Source: Scytonema hofmannii PCC 7110 (GTDB lineage: Bacteria > Cyanobacteriota > Cyanobacteriia > Cyanobacteriales > Nostocaceae). From it: a DNA stretch of 64,000 nucleotides. The DNA is taken from positions 7,978,221 through 8,042,220 of the forward strand of contig NZ_KQ976354.1 of assembly GCF_000346485.2 (NCBI RefSeq), read 5' to 3'. Numbering within the stretch: the stretch's first letter is position 1; every line of letters starts with the position of its first letter. Position numbers and translations under genes: made by a program. Positions 1 through 7,954 of this stretch are shown here, one piece after another. Under the pieces are notes generated by a model, which saw only the letters and a program-made list of their open reading frames with translations, did not search any database and was not told where the DNA came from.

Positions 1-64
1 CACGTAATACTTCAGCAATAAGTGTAGGTGTAGTAGTTGCTCTATTGGACAAAGGGGTAGACAT
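1..64 (-). CDS. N-terminus of a divergently transcribed protein, probably a transcriptional regulator (partial)
   Basis: Reading leftwards from an ATG at 64-62, the frame stays open to the window edge and begins MSTPLSNRATTTPT, then LIAEVLR. Only 21 residues are visible, so the family cannot be identified. A GntR-type regulator is a guess, based on the divergent position next to the palindromes at 71-106 and on the LIAEVLR ending, which resembles the start of a GntR winged helix. It could instead be any divergently transcribed gene. Confidence 0.5.
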   Translation of the reverse strand, partial: MSTPLSNRATTTPTLIAEVLR

Positions 65-70
65 AATTAA

Positions 71-106
71 ATTGTATACAATGTATTCATGTATCCATGA
101 TATACA
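71..106. promoter_or_regulatory. Divergent promoter region with two palindromic operator candidates
   Basis: ATTGTATACAAT (71-82) is a perfect 12-bp palindrome. Seven bases further on, TGTAT (90-94) pairs with ATACA (102-106). Both share a TGTATnnnnATACA-like core and lie between two divergent start codons (64 on minus, 137 on plus). This layout fits autoregulation plus control of the acetoacetate-decarboxylase-like gene. It differs from the 26-bp operator found elsewhere in the window. Confidence 0.5.
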
Positions 107-136
107 ATAATTATCACACAATAAAGGAGTACCTTT

Positions 137-976
137 GTGAGTAAAGTATTTGGCTACAGTATGCCCTTCTCTCCTCGTGGTAAGGCTGGGATTGTCGCTT
201 CACCTCCTTGGCATTATGTAGGTAATTTCTTAGCAATTGACTTTTGGGCTAAACCTGAGGCAGTAGAAGCTCTATTGCCTCCAGGGCTTGAACTTTCTTT
301 AACAAACCCTGGACGTTGCACTGCTAATTTCGTGGATTGGCAATTTACTAGTGATGAGGGAGATGAACTCCTCGATCCCATCCGCAGCCAATACCATGAG
401 TTTTTGTTGCTGGTTCATGCTAACTACGAAGGGCAGTCAGTGATGTATTGCCCCTACATTTATGTCGATCAAGATGCTTCACTAATGCGCGGATTAATTC
501 AGGGTTATCCTAAGAAGATTGGTTCAGTGTACACCACTCGTACCTTTAATATTCCTTCCAAAGCCTCGGCCCCCTTAAGATCGGGAGGTGTATTTGCGGG
601 GACATTAGCTGTTAAAGATCGACGATTGGCAGAAGGGGTTGTGCAAATAGAAAATGAAGCTTCAGCACGTCCTGTAGCCGTCTTTGGTAGTGCTCCTGTA
701 ATTACCATGCGCCACTTCCCAAGTCTAGAGGCTGGGAGAGAAAACTACCCTGCTGTGTACGAACTGACCAGAGCAAAGCCTGAAGATACAGCTATTTCTG
801 AGATTTGGCAAGGCTCGGCTTCTTTGCGCTTTTACGATACACCTACCGAGGATCTTAAGGAGTTAGAACCTGTTGAAGTCAATGCTGGGTATCGCTATAC
901 AATAGCCTTCACTCTTCGCAATAATTGGGTAGTTAAAGATTTGCGAGAAAGTTGTGCATTTCAACATGACACTTGA
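137..976 (+). CDS. Acetoacetate decarboxylase (ADC) family protein
   Basis: A 279-residue protein starting at GTG, with a good ribosome site (AAAGGAG) 7-13 bases upstream. The N-terminal half (PPWHYVGNFLAIDFWAKPEAV, then LPPGLELS) and the central block (QGYPKKIGSVYTTR) match the ADC fold. In the family the lysine of the (G)YPKK motif forms the Schiff base that drives decarboxylation of beta-keto acids. Many ADC-fold proteins have other small-molecule roles, so acetoacetate is not assured as the substrate. It sits alone behind a divergent promoter with palindromes. An alpha/beta hydrolase follows on the same strand after a 247-bp gap containing a hairpin repeat, so co-transcription is unlikely. 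Confidence 0.8.
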   Translation: MSKVFGYSMPFSPRGKAGIVASPPWHYVGNFLAIDFWAKPEAVEALLPPGLELSLTNPGRCTANFVDWQFTSDEGDELLDPIRSQYHEFLLLVHANYEGQSVMYCPYIYVDQDASLMRGLIQGYPKKIGSVYTTRTFNIPSKASAPLRSGGVFAGTLAVKDRRLAEGVVQIENEASARPVAVFGSAPVITMRHFPSLEAGRENYPAVYELTRAKPEDTAISEIWQGSASLRFYDTPTEDLKELEPVEVNAGYRYTIAFTLRNNWVVKDLRESCAFQHDT

Positions 977-1099
977 GCTTGTTTTTATCTCCCTTGTGGA
1001 GCATTCTCATAATGAGTGTGTTTGTATCAGTGGAATAACAAGCAATACTAGAAGTAAGTAAAAATCGTGGTTGAGTAATTTATATCTTGCACGAACTTC

Positions 1100-1167
1100 A
1101 AAAACCGGGTTTCTGGAAGAAAAATCAAGGTTATAGTTTGTACCATTGCCAAGTAACCCGGTTTTTT
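1100..1167. repeat. Hairpin repeat with AACCCGG arms
   Basis: AAAAACCGGGTT (1100-1111) is mirrored by AACCCGGTTTTTT (1155-1167) about 43 bp away. This type of palindromic repeat is widespread between cyanobacterial genes. The T-run at the right end would also let it act as a terminator for the upstream gene. Confidence 0.6.
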
Positions 1168-1223
1168 ACCTCTGTTGATAAGAATGTAGAATATGATACT
1201 TTACATAACCTCACGAGGTTTTT

Positions 1224-2159
1224 ATGAGGGATTCAGAAGACTTTCGCGAAAACCTTCTTAGCTGTCTGGGAGGAGATTGGCCCGAATTTTGTCCGCTCGA
1301 TCCAGTAATAGAAGACTCAATAGTTCGCAAAGGATATCGAATTGAAAAAGTCACATATCAGGTCGAACTAGGAGAGCGCGTTTCTGCATATGTTCTTATC
1401 CCCGATCGCGTGACGTCTAAGTCCCCTGCTCCAGGAATTGCAGTCTGGCATCAGCATAATAACATTTGGACAATAGGCAAGAGTGAACCTGCAGGTTTTA
1501 TAGGTGACTCAGCACATTTCACAGGTGTAGCCTTAGCACGCGAAGGATATGTTGTACTTTGTCCGGATGCTTTATGCTTTGAGGAACGACAAGATCCTAT
1601 TCTTCGAGGGGGTGATTTTGAGCGCTTTGTCTTCTTACACTACCTCGTCAATGGGAAGAGTCTTGCTTGGAAGTATATACTGGATATGCGTAGAGCGATT
1701 GACTACTTGTGCTCGCGGTCTGATGTCAATGCTGACGCAATAGGTTGCTACGGTCATTCGCTTGGATCTATTTCCACATGGCTTGTTGGTCCATGGGAAC
1801 CACGACTTAAATGTCTTGTTGGAAATTGTTCGCTACCAACCTACTCAGCAATTCATCGAACTCGTCTTATTACTGGCTTCGCTATTGTTATCCCTGGTTT
1901 AAGTCAATACGGAGATACACCGGATATTGCAGCGCTTATTGCTCCTCGTCCTCTACACCTTAACTTTGGCGCAGAGGATAGACACAGTCCAATTATCGAG
2001 GTCAGGAAAGCTGTCGAAACTATCAGGAAGGCTTATGAGCAGTATGGGGCGGAGGATAAGTTTACTTACTTTATTGAGGAGAACCAGGGACACGTATTGT
2101 CTGAGCGAATGTGGAAGTATGCTCGATCCACACTACTTCAATATTTACCACCAAATTAA
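1224..2159 (+). CDS. Alpha/beta hydrolase, dienelactone hydrolase / acetyl-esterase-like
   Basis: A 311-residue alpha/beta hydrolase, probably cytoplasmic as it lacks a signal peptide. The nucleophile elbow GHSLG places the catalytic serine at residue 179. The acid is probably Asp252 in FGAEDRHSP and the base His290 in ENQGHVLS. Upstream, a VWHQHNN segment near residue 75 fits the oxyanion-hole region of the dienelactone-hydrolase-like esterases. The ATG at 1224 follows a weak GAGG (1214-1217). Substrate is unknown; esters or lactones are typical for the family. Next on the same strand there is only 97 bp of non-coding sequence before the converging dioxygenase remnant. Confidence 0.8.
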   Translation: MRDSEDFRENLLSCLGGDWPEFCPLDPVIEDSIVRKGYRIEKVTYQVELGERVSAYVLIPDRVTSKSPAPGIAVWHQHNNIWTIGKSEPAGFIGDSAHFTGVALAREGYVVLCPDALCFEERQDPILRGGDFERFVFLHYLVNGKSLAWKYILDMRRAIDYLCSRSDVNADAIGCYGHSLGSISTWLVGPWEPRLKCLVGNCSLPTYSAIHRTRLITGFAIVIPGLSQYGDTPDIAALIAPRPLHLNFGAEDRHSPIIEVRKAVETIRKAYEQYGAEDKFTYFIEENQGHVLSERMWKYARSTLLQYLPPN

Positions 2160-2256
2160 ATTAGAAATAATCAGGTTTTGAGGGCAGTTTTTTCATTTTA
2201 ACTTCTTTTTGAAGAACGACCCAGCTTTTTTCTCAAACTATGTACTTCAACATATT

Positions 2257-2781
2257 TTATAGCACTGTTTGGCGCAACTCCGGAAACACTTTAGACACCT
2301 TACCTAATAAATAATCCCCATAAGTTCCACGAAAAGCATGAACGCTAGCCCTATCCCAGCGTTCGTTTTGATCGTCGCTCACCATCACTCCCTTCAGTTC
2401 AATTGGTTTTACTTCAACATTAAAATTGGGGTCAAAGAAGAATGGGAATGACAGATGATCGCGTCCCGACAAATTCAATACGCGATGGGGTGTTGAGCGA
2501 TACAGCCCCCGCGTCATGCGATCGAGCATATCTCCAATATTGCATACAAATGAGCCAGGGATAGGTGGCGCATCTACCCAGCCAGACTTCGACCTGACTT
2601 GCAATCCACCTGCATTATCCTGCTTGAGGATAGTTAATACAATAATGTAGAAGAAACCACACTCACGGCATGCTTGTCCAATCTGAGTCGCTACTGTGTA
2701 TTTGTCACCAGTTCCAGAAACTAGCGCACTGACATCAATGATAGGAACTTGGGAAAACTCTTTGTCTACTGATTGCTGCAT
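2257..2781 (-). pseudogene. Internally deleted copy of the 2OG-Fe(II) dioxygenase
   Basis: Near-identical to the full-length gene at 4244-5260, but missing 492 bp (164 codons) exactly in frame; the junction is at 2640/2641 with 'CA' shared at both deletion ends. The lost block includes the HxD half of the iron-binding triad. The arginine of the C-terminal RxS 2-oxoglutarate motif is also changed to histidine (RDHLS instead of RDRLS). The copy retains about 90 bp of the 5' flank, but homology stops before the 26-bp operator of the full copy. It is very unlikely to be an active oxygenase, although the reading frame is still open. Confidence 0.85.
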
Positions 2782-2902
2782 TGCGATCGATAAGAGTATC
2801 GTTAGGGTCAAAAAGTAATGCTTCTAATTATATTCTTAAGTATGTAGAAAAATACTTGCTCTCAAAGGACAAGTGTAGCCAACTGACTACGTTTGACTCA
2901 CT

Positions 2903-3985
2903 CTAAGTCCAATAAAGAGTTTTGGCTTTTGGAAAACGCCGTTGAATCTCATTTTCAAAATAGCGGCGTAAAGTCTTCATTGTGTCAGCTTCATAAACAT
3001 ACTTGGTTCCACCAAACTTATTTCGTTTAACACTGCGGTTTTCCTCATCCATGTCTAGCTTTGATTGAGGATACCAAGTTTGCAAAACTTCTTTTGACCC
3101 TGGTGTAAAGCGGTGCGAAATCAGTTCAAAAGTGAGGTCGCAATCAAAATCTAACGCTTCACTTATCTGGTCAAACAAGCGATCGTAAGAGGACTGCCAA
3201 TCATCTAGAAGCATAATTGGCGCAATGACTAAACCCACAGGGTAACCGCCACCACCTCGCTCATATGGTAATGCTAACCTCCGCAATGCCATAAGTCGTG
3301 ATGGTACTGATGCAGTCCCTCCCTCAAAACGACCGGAAACAGGAGCAGCATTTATACTCATCCGAAAGCGGGTATGACCGTTGTGCTGCATTTTCAAAAG
3401 TTCATCGACTGCATCAAACTTGGATACGCAACGTAAATAGGCGCGTTCGCGAGTTCCAAAATAACGAATGCACTCAGCAAGACTACCTGTGAGATGTTCA
3501 ATACCCAAAGGATCGGTATAACAGCTCGCTTCATAAGATGTTGCCTTACCTGGTTGCTCGTATGCTGCCAAGTTCTTCAATATTTGAGGTAAGTTAGCAA
3601 ACACGCGAATAACGGGTGGACCTTGCAAGCTTCCGGCTAGGTAACAGTATTGGCAGTGCGCCGGACAACCTTCTGCAATGTGGAATTGCCAATCAGCTGA
3701 TGGTGGGATGGGGCTTAGCTTGAAGGAACTGGGTGGAGCCGTCACAACTGCAAGAGTACGCTTGGCGATATCATAAGTTTCACGTTCCGATTCACCACGC
3801 AAACCTGTGAGGCGATTTCGTGGTAACTCTTCAATGGGTAAATTGTAAGACTGGAGCCGTTGAAGAATTTGCTGTCCCCAGGGTTCATCAAGAGCAGCTG
3901 GTGTAAACAACACTCGTTCTGGCATCCATAATTTCGGTTCTCGTACAGAAGACGTTTTTGGTATTGAAACAGTATTTGCAATCAT
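2903..3985 (-). CDS. Spore-photoproduct-lyase-like radical SAM protein
   Basis: A 360-residue protein with a radical-SAM cysteine triad CxxxCxxC (Cys107, Cys111, Cys114 in EGCPAHCQYCYLAGS). The surrounding residues, including GPPVIRVFANL and the C-terminal YKYVYEADT-like basic end, are typical of the SplB-family proteins found in cyanobacteria. SplB of Bacillus repairs the spore photoproduct thymine dimer. Cyanobacteria do not sporulate, so here it may repair the same lesion in other cells or act on another substrate. The start is an ATG at 3985. The gene stands alone between the two dioxygenase copies, and a G-rich repeat lies just upstream. Confidence 0.8.
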   Translation of the reverse strand: MIANTVSIPKTSSVREPKLWMPERVLFTPAALDEPWGQQILQRLQSYNLPIEELPRNRLTGLRGESERETYDIAKRTLAVVTAPPSSFKLSPIPPSADWQFHIAEGCPAHCQYCYLAGSLQGPPVIRVFANLPQILKNLAAYEQPGKATSYEASCYTDPLGIEHLTGSLAECIRYFGTRERAYLRCVSKFDAVDELLKMQHNGHTRFRMSINAAPVSGRFEGGTASVPSRLMALRRLALPYERGGGGYPVGLVIAPIMLLDDWQSSYDRLFDQISEALDFDCDLTFELISHRFTPGSKEVLQTWYPQSKLDMDEENRSVKRNKFGGTKYVYEADTMKTLRRYFENEIQRRFPKAKTLYWT

Positions 3986-3989
3986 TTTA

Positions 3990-4026
3990 ATAAGGGAGTG
4001 GGGAGTGGGGAGTAGGGAATAGGGGG
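3990..4026. repeat. G-rich interspersed repeat
   Basis: Degenerate GGGAGTGGGGAGTGGGG-type heptad tract immediately upstream of the SplB-like gene. Such tracts are common short tandem repeats in filamentous cyanobacteria. The remaining 217 bases up to the dioxygenase stop show no gene. Confidence 0.7.
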
Positions 4027-4243
4027 AAGAAATAAAATATTATTGTGAGTGAATAAATGAAGAGTTTTGACTAATAGTTTTCTTTCTGACATAACTTTAT
4101 TATAAAGGAGAAAAAAATCATCTTATTTCTGTACTTAGTACGGTTTACCCTAATGAAAAGTAGTGGTTTTCTGTTGTGATTGGTTACTGGTCAATCGCCC
4201 ATTCCTAATTATTTTTGGAGTCCCTGCTGGAAGGTCTTGAATT

Positions 4244-5260
4244 TTATAGCACTGTTTGGCGTAACTCTGGAAACACTTTAGACACCTTACTTAACAAATA
4301 ATTTCCATACGTTCCGCGAAAGGCATGAACGCTAGCCTTATCCCAGCGTTCGTTTTTATCGTCGCACGCCATCACTTCTTCCAGTTCAATTGGTTTTACT
4401 TCAACATTAAAATTGGGGTCAAAGAAGAATGGGAATGACAGACGATCGCGTCCCGACAAATTCAATACGCGATGGGGTGTTGAGCGATACAGCCCCCGCG
4501 TCATGCGATCAAGCATATCTCCAATATTGCATACAAATGAGCCAGGGATAGGTGGCGCATCTACCCAGCCAGACTTCGACCTGACTTGCAATCCACCTGC
4601 ATTATCCTGCTTGAGGATAGTTAATACACCGTAATCAGTATGTTCCCCCACACCCCACTGACGTTTCTCCTCAGATAGTGACGGGTTAGGAGGATAGTTA
4701 AAAATACGAAATAATATCAGTGGGTCTGTTGTGTAGCGATCGCTAAAGTAAGATTCTTCTAATTCTAGGCTAAGAGCAATACCAGCCATCAGCCTATGTC
4801 CTAGTTTAGTCATTGCCTCCATATACTCAAGCACAGTTTTTCCCAATTGCGGAACACTTGATGGAAAAAGGTTACGACCGTGCATTGGGGTATTAGCTCT
4901 GACAAGTGGATGGTTTTCCTCAAGTTCTGCACCAAAATATATACCTTCCTTCAAGTCTGGCTTACCTGAGGTCAATTCGCCTCCCACAGGGAAATATCCC
5001 CGCCATGCTCTACCACCAACATTCATGCCAATCTCTAGTTTAGTTTCCACATCCTGTTCAAAGAATTGTCGGCTAAAGTGTTCCAGACGTTGCTGCAGTC
5101 CTTCATCAACTCCATGCCCAATAATGTAGAAGAAACCACACTCACGGCATGCTTGTCCAATCTGAGTCGCTACTGTGTATTTGTCACCAGTTCCAGAAAC
5201 TAGCGCACTGACATCAATGATAGGAACTTGGGAAAACTCTTTGTCTACTGATTGCTGCAT
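4244..5260 (-). CDS. 2-oxoglutarate/Fe(II)-dependent dioxygenase, isopenicillin-N-synthase family
   Basis: A 338-residue non-heme iron oxygenase. The N-terminal VPIIDVSAL and CRECGFFYIIGHG blocks are the DIOX_N region. The C-terminal jelly roll carries the iron ligands His207, Asp209 (GEHTDYGVLT) and His263 (STPHRVLN), and the 2-oxoglutarate-binding Arg273/Ser275 (RDRLSFPFF). I chose the ATG at 5260 over a TTG ten codons upstream because the protein then begins as relatives do. A perfect-spaced 26-bp operator lies 113 bp upstream, so it probably belongs to the same regulon as the sulfonate binding proteins. Substrate is unknown. A damaged duplicate lies at 2257-2781. Confidence 0.85.
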   Translation of the reverse strand: MQQSVDKEFSQVPIIDVSALVSGTGDKYTVATQIGQACRECGFFYIIGHGVDEGLQQRLEHFSRQFFEQDVETKLEIGMNVGGRAWRGYFPVGGELTSGKPDLKEGIYFGAELEENHPLVRANTPMHGRNLFPSSVPQLGKTVLEYMEAMTKLGHRLMAGIALSLELEESYFSDRYTTDPLILFRIFNYPPNPSLSEEKRQWGVGEHTDYGVLTILKQDNAGGLQVRSKSGWVDAPPIPGSFVCNIGDMLDRMTRGLYRSTPHRVLNLSGRDRLSFPFFFDPNFNVEVKPIELEEVMACDDKNERWDKASVHAFRGTYGNYLLSKVSKVFPELRQTVL

Positions 5261-5373
5261 TGCGATTGATAAGAGTATCGTTAGAGTCAAAAAGTAATGC
5301 TTCTAATTATATTCTTAAGTTTGTAGAAAAATACTTGCTCTAAAAGGACAAGTGTGGGAGACTGTACTTAAAG

Positions 5374-5399
5374 TACGATAACTTGATTAAATTACCGTA
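5374..5399 (-). promoter_or_regulatory. 26-bp regulon operator (site 1)
   Basis: TACGATAA (5374-5381), ten spacer bases, TTACCGTA (5392-5399), followed by CTTTTTATT. It lies 113 bp upstream of the dioxygenase start. One mismatch between the arms. Confidence 0.7.
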
Positions 5400-5527
5400 C
5401 TTTTTATTGCGGCTGAACGGGTAATTTTGGATCGGTGGGAAGGATAGACAGTATAAAGTTATCCCCCTACCTTTCCTCTCTTTACTTTACTGAGTATTGA
5501 CACTTATATCCTTTCCGCTTGTTATTT

Positions 5528-6580
5528 TTAACTACCTTGCCAAACAATGTCTTTGACAACAACTTGTTTTGGCAATAGCTTGATTTTGTAGAAAACATCA
5601 GCTACTTGCTGTTGTCCGGCGATGACTTCTTTTGTTATCGGTAGCACCCCATATTTGCGCCGCTTTTCTGCTACCTCCAATACAACAGCATCAATACCCA
5701 ATTCTGGAGAGAGAAATTTCGCAACATCCGTAGGATTCTTTTGCGCCCAGTCACTGATTTTTTTCACCTGAGCAAGAACTGTTTTCAACGCTAATGGTTG
5801 CTTCTGAACAAAAGATTTGGCTGCAAGATAATAACCACGATTCGATACGAGTCCCGTTCCATCAGTTAGAGTTCGTGCGCCTGTCGCAGCTTGAGCAGCA
5901 ACCAAATAGGGGTCCCAAATAGCCCACGCTTCCACATTATTACCCTCAAAAGCTGCACGAGCATCGGGAGGTGTGAGAAAAGCTGGCTTGATATCGCTAT
6001 ACTTTAATCCTGCTTTTTCTAATGCTTTTACGACTAGGTAGTTAGTATTTGAGCCTTTTGCAAAAGCCACTCTTTTCCCTTTAAGATCCGCTACAGTTTT
6101 AATAGGTGAATTTTTCCGCACAACGATCGCTTCTGCTTTCGGACTCCAAGGATCGTAAGCAACGTAAACCAAGGGAGTACCTGCGGCTTGGGCAAATATA
6201 GGCGGTGATTCACCAGTGTATCCAAAATCAATACTTCCAGCATTCATAGCCTCTAACATCGGCGGACCGGCTGGAAATTCTGTCCATGTCACTTTAGCAC
6301 CAGCAGCCAAAGCTTTCTCCAAATCTTTTTTTGCCTTCATGGCATTGAGAATAGTTGCTGCTTTTTGATAGCCAATACGAACCACAACGTCTTGACTTGC
6401 TGGATTCTGTGCTAGCGTCAGCGGAGCGTTACCTGTGTTGGTGGGAGAAAAAACAAAGACAGCAAGACTCAGGCTTAGCCCCAGCGTCAAGAATAAAACA
6501 AATCTACGAACTCTAGATAGTCTCTGCAATAAGCTACTAAAAATTCCCAAATATCTGACTGGCAAGAGCTTTGTCAACAT
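5528..6580 (-). CDS. ssuA-like: Sulfonate-type ABC transporter substrate-binding protein 1
   Basis: A 350-residue exported binding protein of the SsuA/NMT1 family. A long basic N-terminus (RLSRVRRF) and hydrophobic stretch to about residue 50 form the signal. Diagnostic blocks are WTEFPAGPPMLEAMNAGSIDFG, split by GESPPIFAQAAG, then VADLKGKRVAFAKGSN and AFEGNNVEAWAIWDPYL. These line the ligand pocket of aliphatic-sulfonate binding proteins. No lipobox cysteine is visible. A 26-bp operator ends 36 bp before the ATG. No ABC permease or ATPase lies beside it, so it must work with components encoded elsewhere. The exact ligand (alkanesulfonate, taurine or another) cannot be told. Confidence 0.85.
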   Translation of the reverse strand: MLTKLLPVRYLGIFSSLLQRLSRVRRFVLFLTLGLSLSLAVFVFSPTNTGNAPLTLAQNPASQDVVVRIGYQKAATILNAMKAKKDLEKALAAGAKVTWTEFPAGPPMLEAMNAGSIDFGYTGESPPIFAQAAGTPLVYVAYDPWSPKAEAIVVRKNSPIKTVADLKGKRVAFAKGSNTNYLVVKALEKAGLKYSDIKPAFLTPPDARAAFEGNNVEAWAIWDPYLVAAQAATGARTLTDGTGLVSNRGYYLAAKSFVQKQPLALKTVLAQVKKISDWAQKNPTDVAKFLSPELGIDAVVLEVAEKRRKYGVLPITKEVIAGQQQVADVFYKIKLLPKQVVVKDIVWQGS

Positions 6581-6616
6581 ATATTGTGCTTTTACCTTTA
6601 ATATTAAAACCTATAT

Positions 6617-6642
6617 TACGGTAAACTTAACCAATTACCGTA
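6617..6642 (-). promoter_or_regulatory. 26-bp regulon operator (site 2)
   Basis: TACGGTAA (6617-6624), ten bases, TTACCGTA (6635-6642): a perfect inverted repeat in both 8-base arms. It lies 36 bp upstream of binding protein 1. Confidence 0.75.
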
Positions 6643-6667
6643 TTTAAATTGTTGAGATAATATTCAC

Positions 6668-6742
6668 ATGAATAAGCGACAAAAGCAAGATCGAGAAACA
6701 ATCGCTCTATTAAGAAGTGTTACATTTGATGACGAGCTATGA
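6668..6742 (+). CDS. Very short reading frame overlapping the original methyltransferase start
   Basis: An ATG at 6668 opens 24 codons (MNKRQKQDRETIALL, then RSVTFDDEL) ending in TGA. That TGA overlaps, in ATGA fashion, the ATG at 6739 that I take to be the ancestral start of the methyltransferase now disrupted by the IS. It could be a small leader peptide or the tail of a lost gene; there is no recognisable family. Confidence 0.3.
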   Translation: MNKRQKQDRETIALLRSVTFDDEL

Positions 6743-6745
6743 TAG

Positions 6746-7954
6746 CAGGACTTACGCATTGACAGAAAATTGACTATGTGCATTCAAGCCTACCTGTTGT
6801 TTAAGGTGTTCTAGAATGAAGTCACGAGCTACGTGAAGAGACAAATTTCTCTGGACTTCGTACCAGTTTTCAATTAACTCTTCTATTCTCATTAATTCTA
6901 ATTGGGTAAAGGCGCGGATAGCACTAAAAAAGTGAGTTCTAATTGCCGCAGATGTCCTCACCATAAATCGCTCAATTCCACACACTTGTTTAATAGCTCG
7001 ATGGTAGCATTCAATTCCCCAATGAATTGAATGTAATTCTTTAAACTCTGCCATAGATATTGAAAAAAGTGCATCGAGGTCAGGTACATACATGATGTAA
7101 TATCTGTGAGCTTCGTTTTTGAAATCTCTCCGAAATACTTTCACTTGCCCAAACTTTTTCAGATACACTATTAAACCAGTTTCGGGAATTTCTAGATTTT
7201 GGACTTGGATAAAATTTTTACCATCGACTGAACAGGAACGATTTTTAGCTATCCCAGTTAAAAACCCTAATTCCTGGTTTTTTAGGAACTTCAAGTTTTT
7301 CTGACTGGAATACCAAGCATCAGTAGTCACTATCTTTGGCTCCAATCCCCACTCCAAAACCTCAGTAATCATTTCTCGTAAGTAGTCATTTTTTGTTTTA
7401 CCATCTTGTTTGTTATAAATGCGATAATTTACTGGTACAGACTTACCCGACACATCGGTGTAATACAAGGTAATTAGCTGAATTCCTTTGACTGTACGAT
7501 GATGCCGTCCCGAATAAAAATAACCAATTAACTCTGTTAATTTTTCACTATGAGCCTTGTCAATTACCGTATCGTCTCCACTTAATGTGCCACCTACCAA
7601 ATTGATATGCGGCTTAACTTCATTAAACAAATCTAATGGTTCATACTGCTCACGTAACAAAAATCTGTTGACACTATCATGAGACAAATCTTCCATGATT
7701 TCTGCTAAACGTGTGCAGCCTGGATATTTCGATTCCGCCAGTAAAAACAGAGTGTAAGTGTTTAAATCGCATTTGGCCGTGGATGGCTTGGTAGTTACTC
7801 TAATTGCCCATACCCTCAATCGAGACAAGATAAATTATCCATCTTTCCAGTCTCCTACGGACTAGCGTAGGCGTAGCTCGCCGTAGGCATCGCCGATGTT
7901 TTTCGGTTTTTTATTACTGCATTTATTGTCTCATTTGTCAATGCGTAAGTCCTG
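6746..7954 (-). mobile_element. Complete insertion sequence, IS4/IS701-type DDE element (1209 bp)
   Basis: Terminal inverted repeats CAGGACTTACGCATTGACA (6746-6764) and its complement (7936-7954) are identical over 19 bases. The 5-bp direct repeat GATAG flanks the element (6741-6745 and 7955-7959). It carries one transposase gene on the minus strand. Between the transposase start and the right end lies a cyanobacterial palindromic repeat (about 7855-7895). A truncated second copy, identical at every base I compared, is at 53469-54230. Confidence 0.9.
6752..7828 (-). CDS. IS4/IS701-type DDE transposase
   Basis: About 358 residues. The acidic triad is visible in order: Asp in SGDDTVIDKAHSEK, Asp in IVTTDAWYSSQKN, Glu in HWGIECYHRAIKQV. 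The stop lies only 6 bp inside the left terminal repeat. The true start is uncertain: the frame opens at a TTG (7828), and the residues before KPSTAKCDLNTYTLF do not look like a natural N-terminus. The gene may therefore be slightly truncated at its 5' end, perhaps by the palindromic repeat near 7855-7895. Confidence 0.85.
   Translation of the reverse strand: MSRLRVWAIRVTTKPSTAKCDLNTYTLFLLAESKYPGCTRLAEIMEDLSHDSVNRFLLREQYEPLDLFNEVKPHINLVGGTLSGDDTVIDKAHSEKLTELIGYFYSGRHHRTVKGIQLITLYYTDVSGKSVPVNYRIYNKQDGKTKNDYLREMITEVLEWGLEPKIVTTDAWYSSQKNLKFLKNQELGFLTGIAKNRSCSVDGKNFIQVQNLEIPETGLIVYLKKFGQVKVFRRDFKNEAHRYYIMYVPDLDALFSISMAEFKELHSIHWGIECYHRAIKQVCGIERFMVRTSAAIRTHFFSAIRAFTQLELMRIEELIENWYEVQRNLSLHVARDFILEHLKQQVGLNAHSQFSVNA

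Noticed and set aside
7855-7895. Palindromic GCGTAGGCGTAGC repeat inside the IS
   Set aside because: Could be a mobile repeat that truncated the transposase, but I cannot show the original sequence, so it is mentioned only with the IS.
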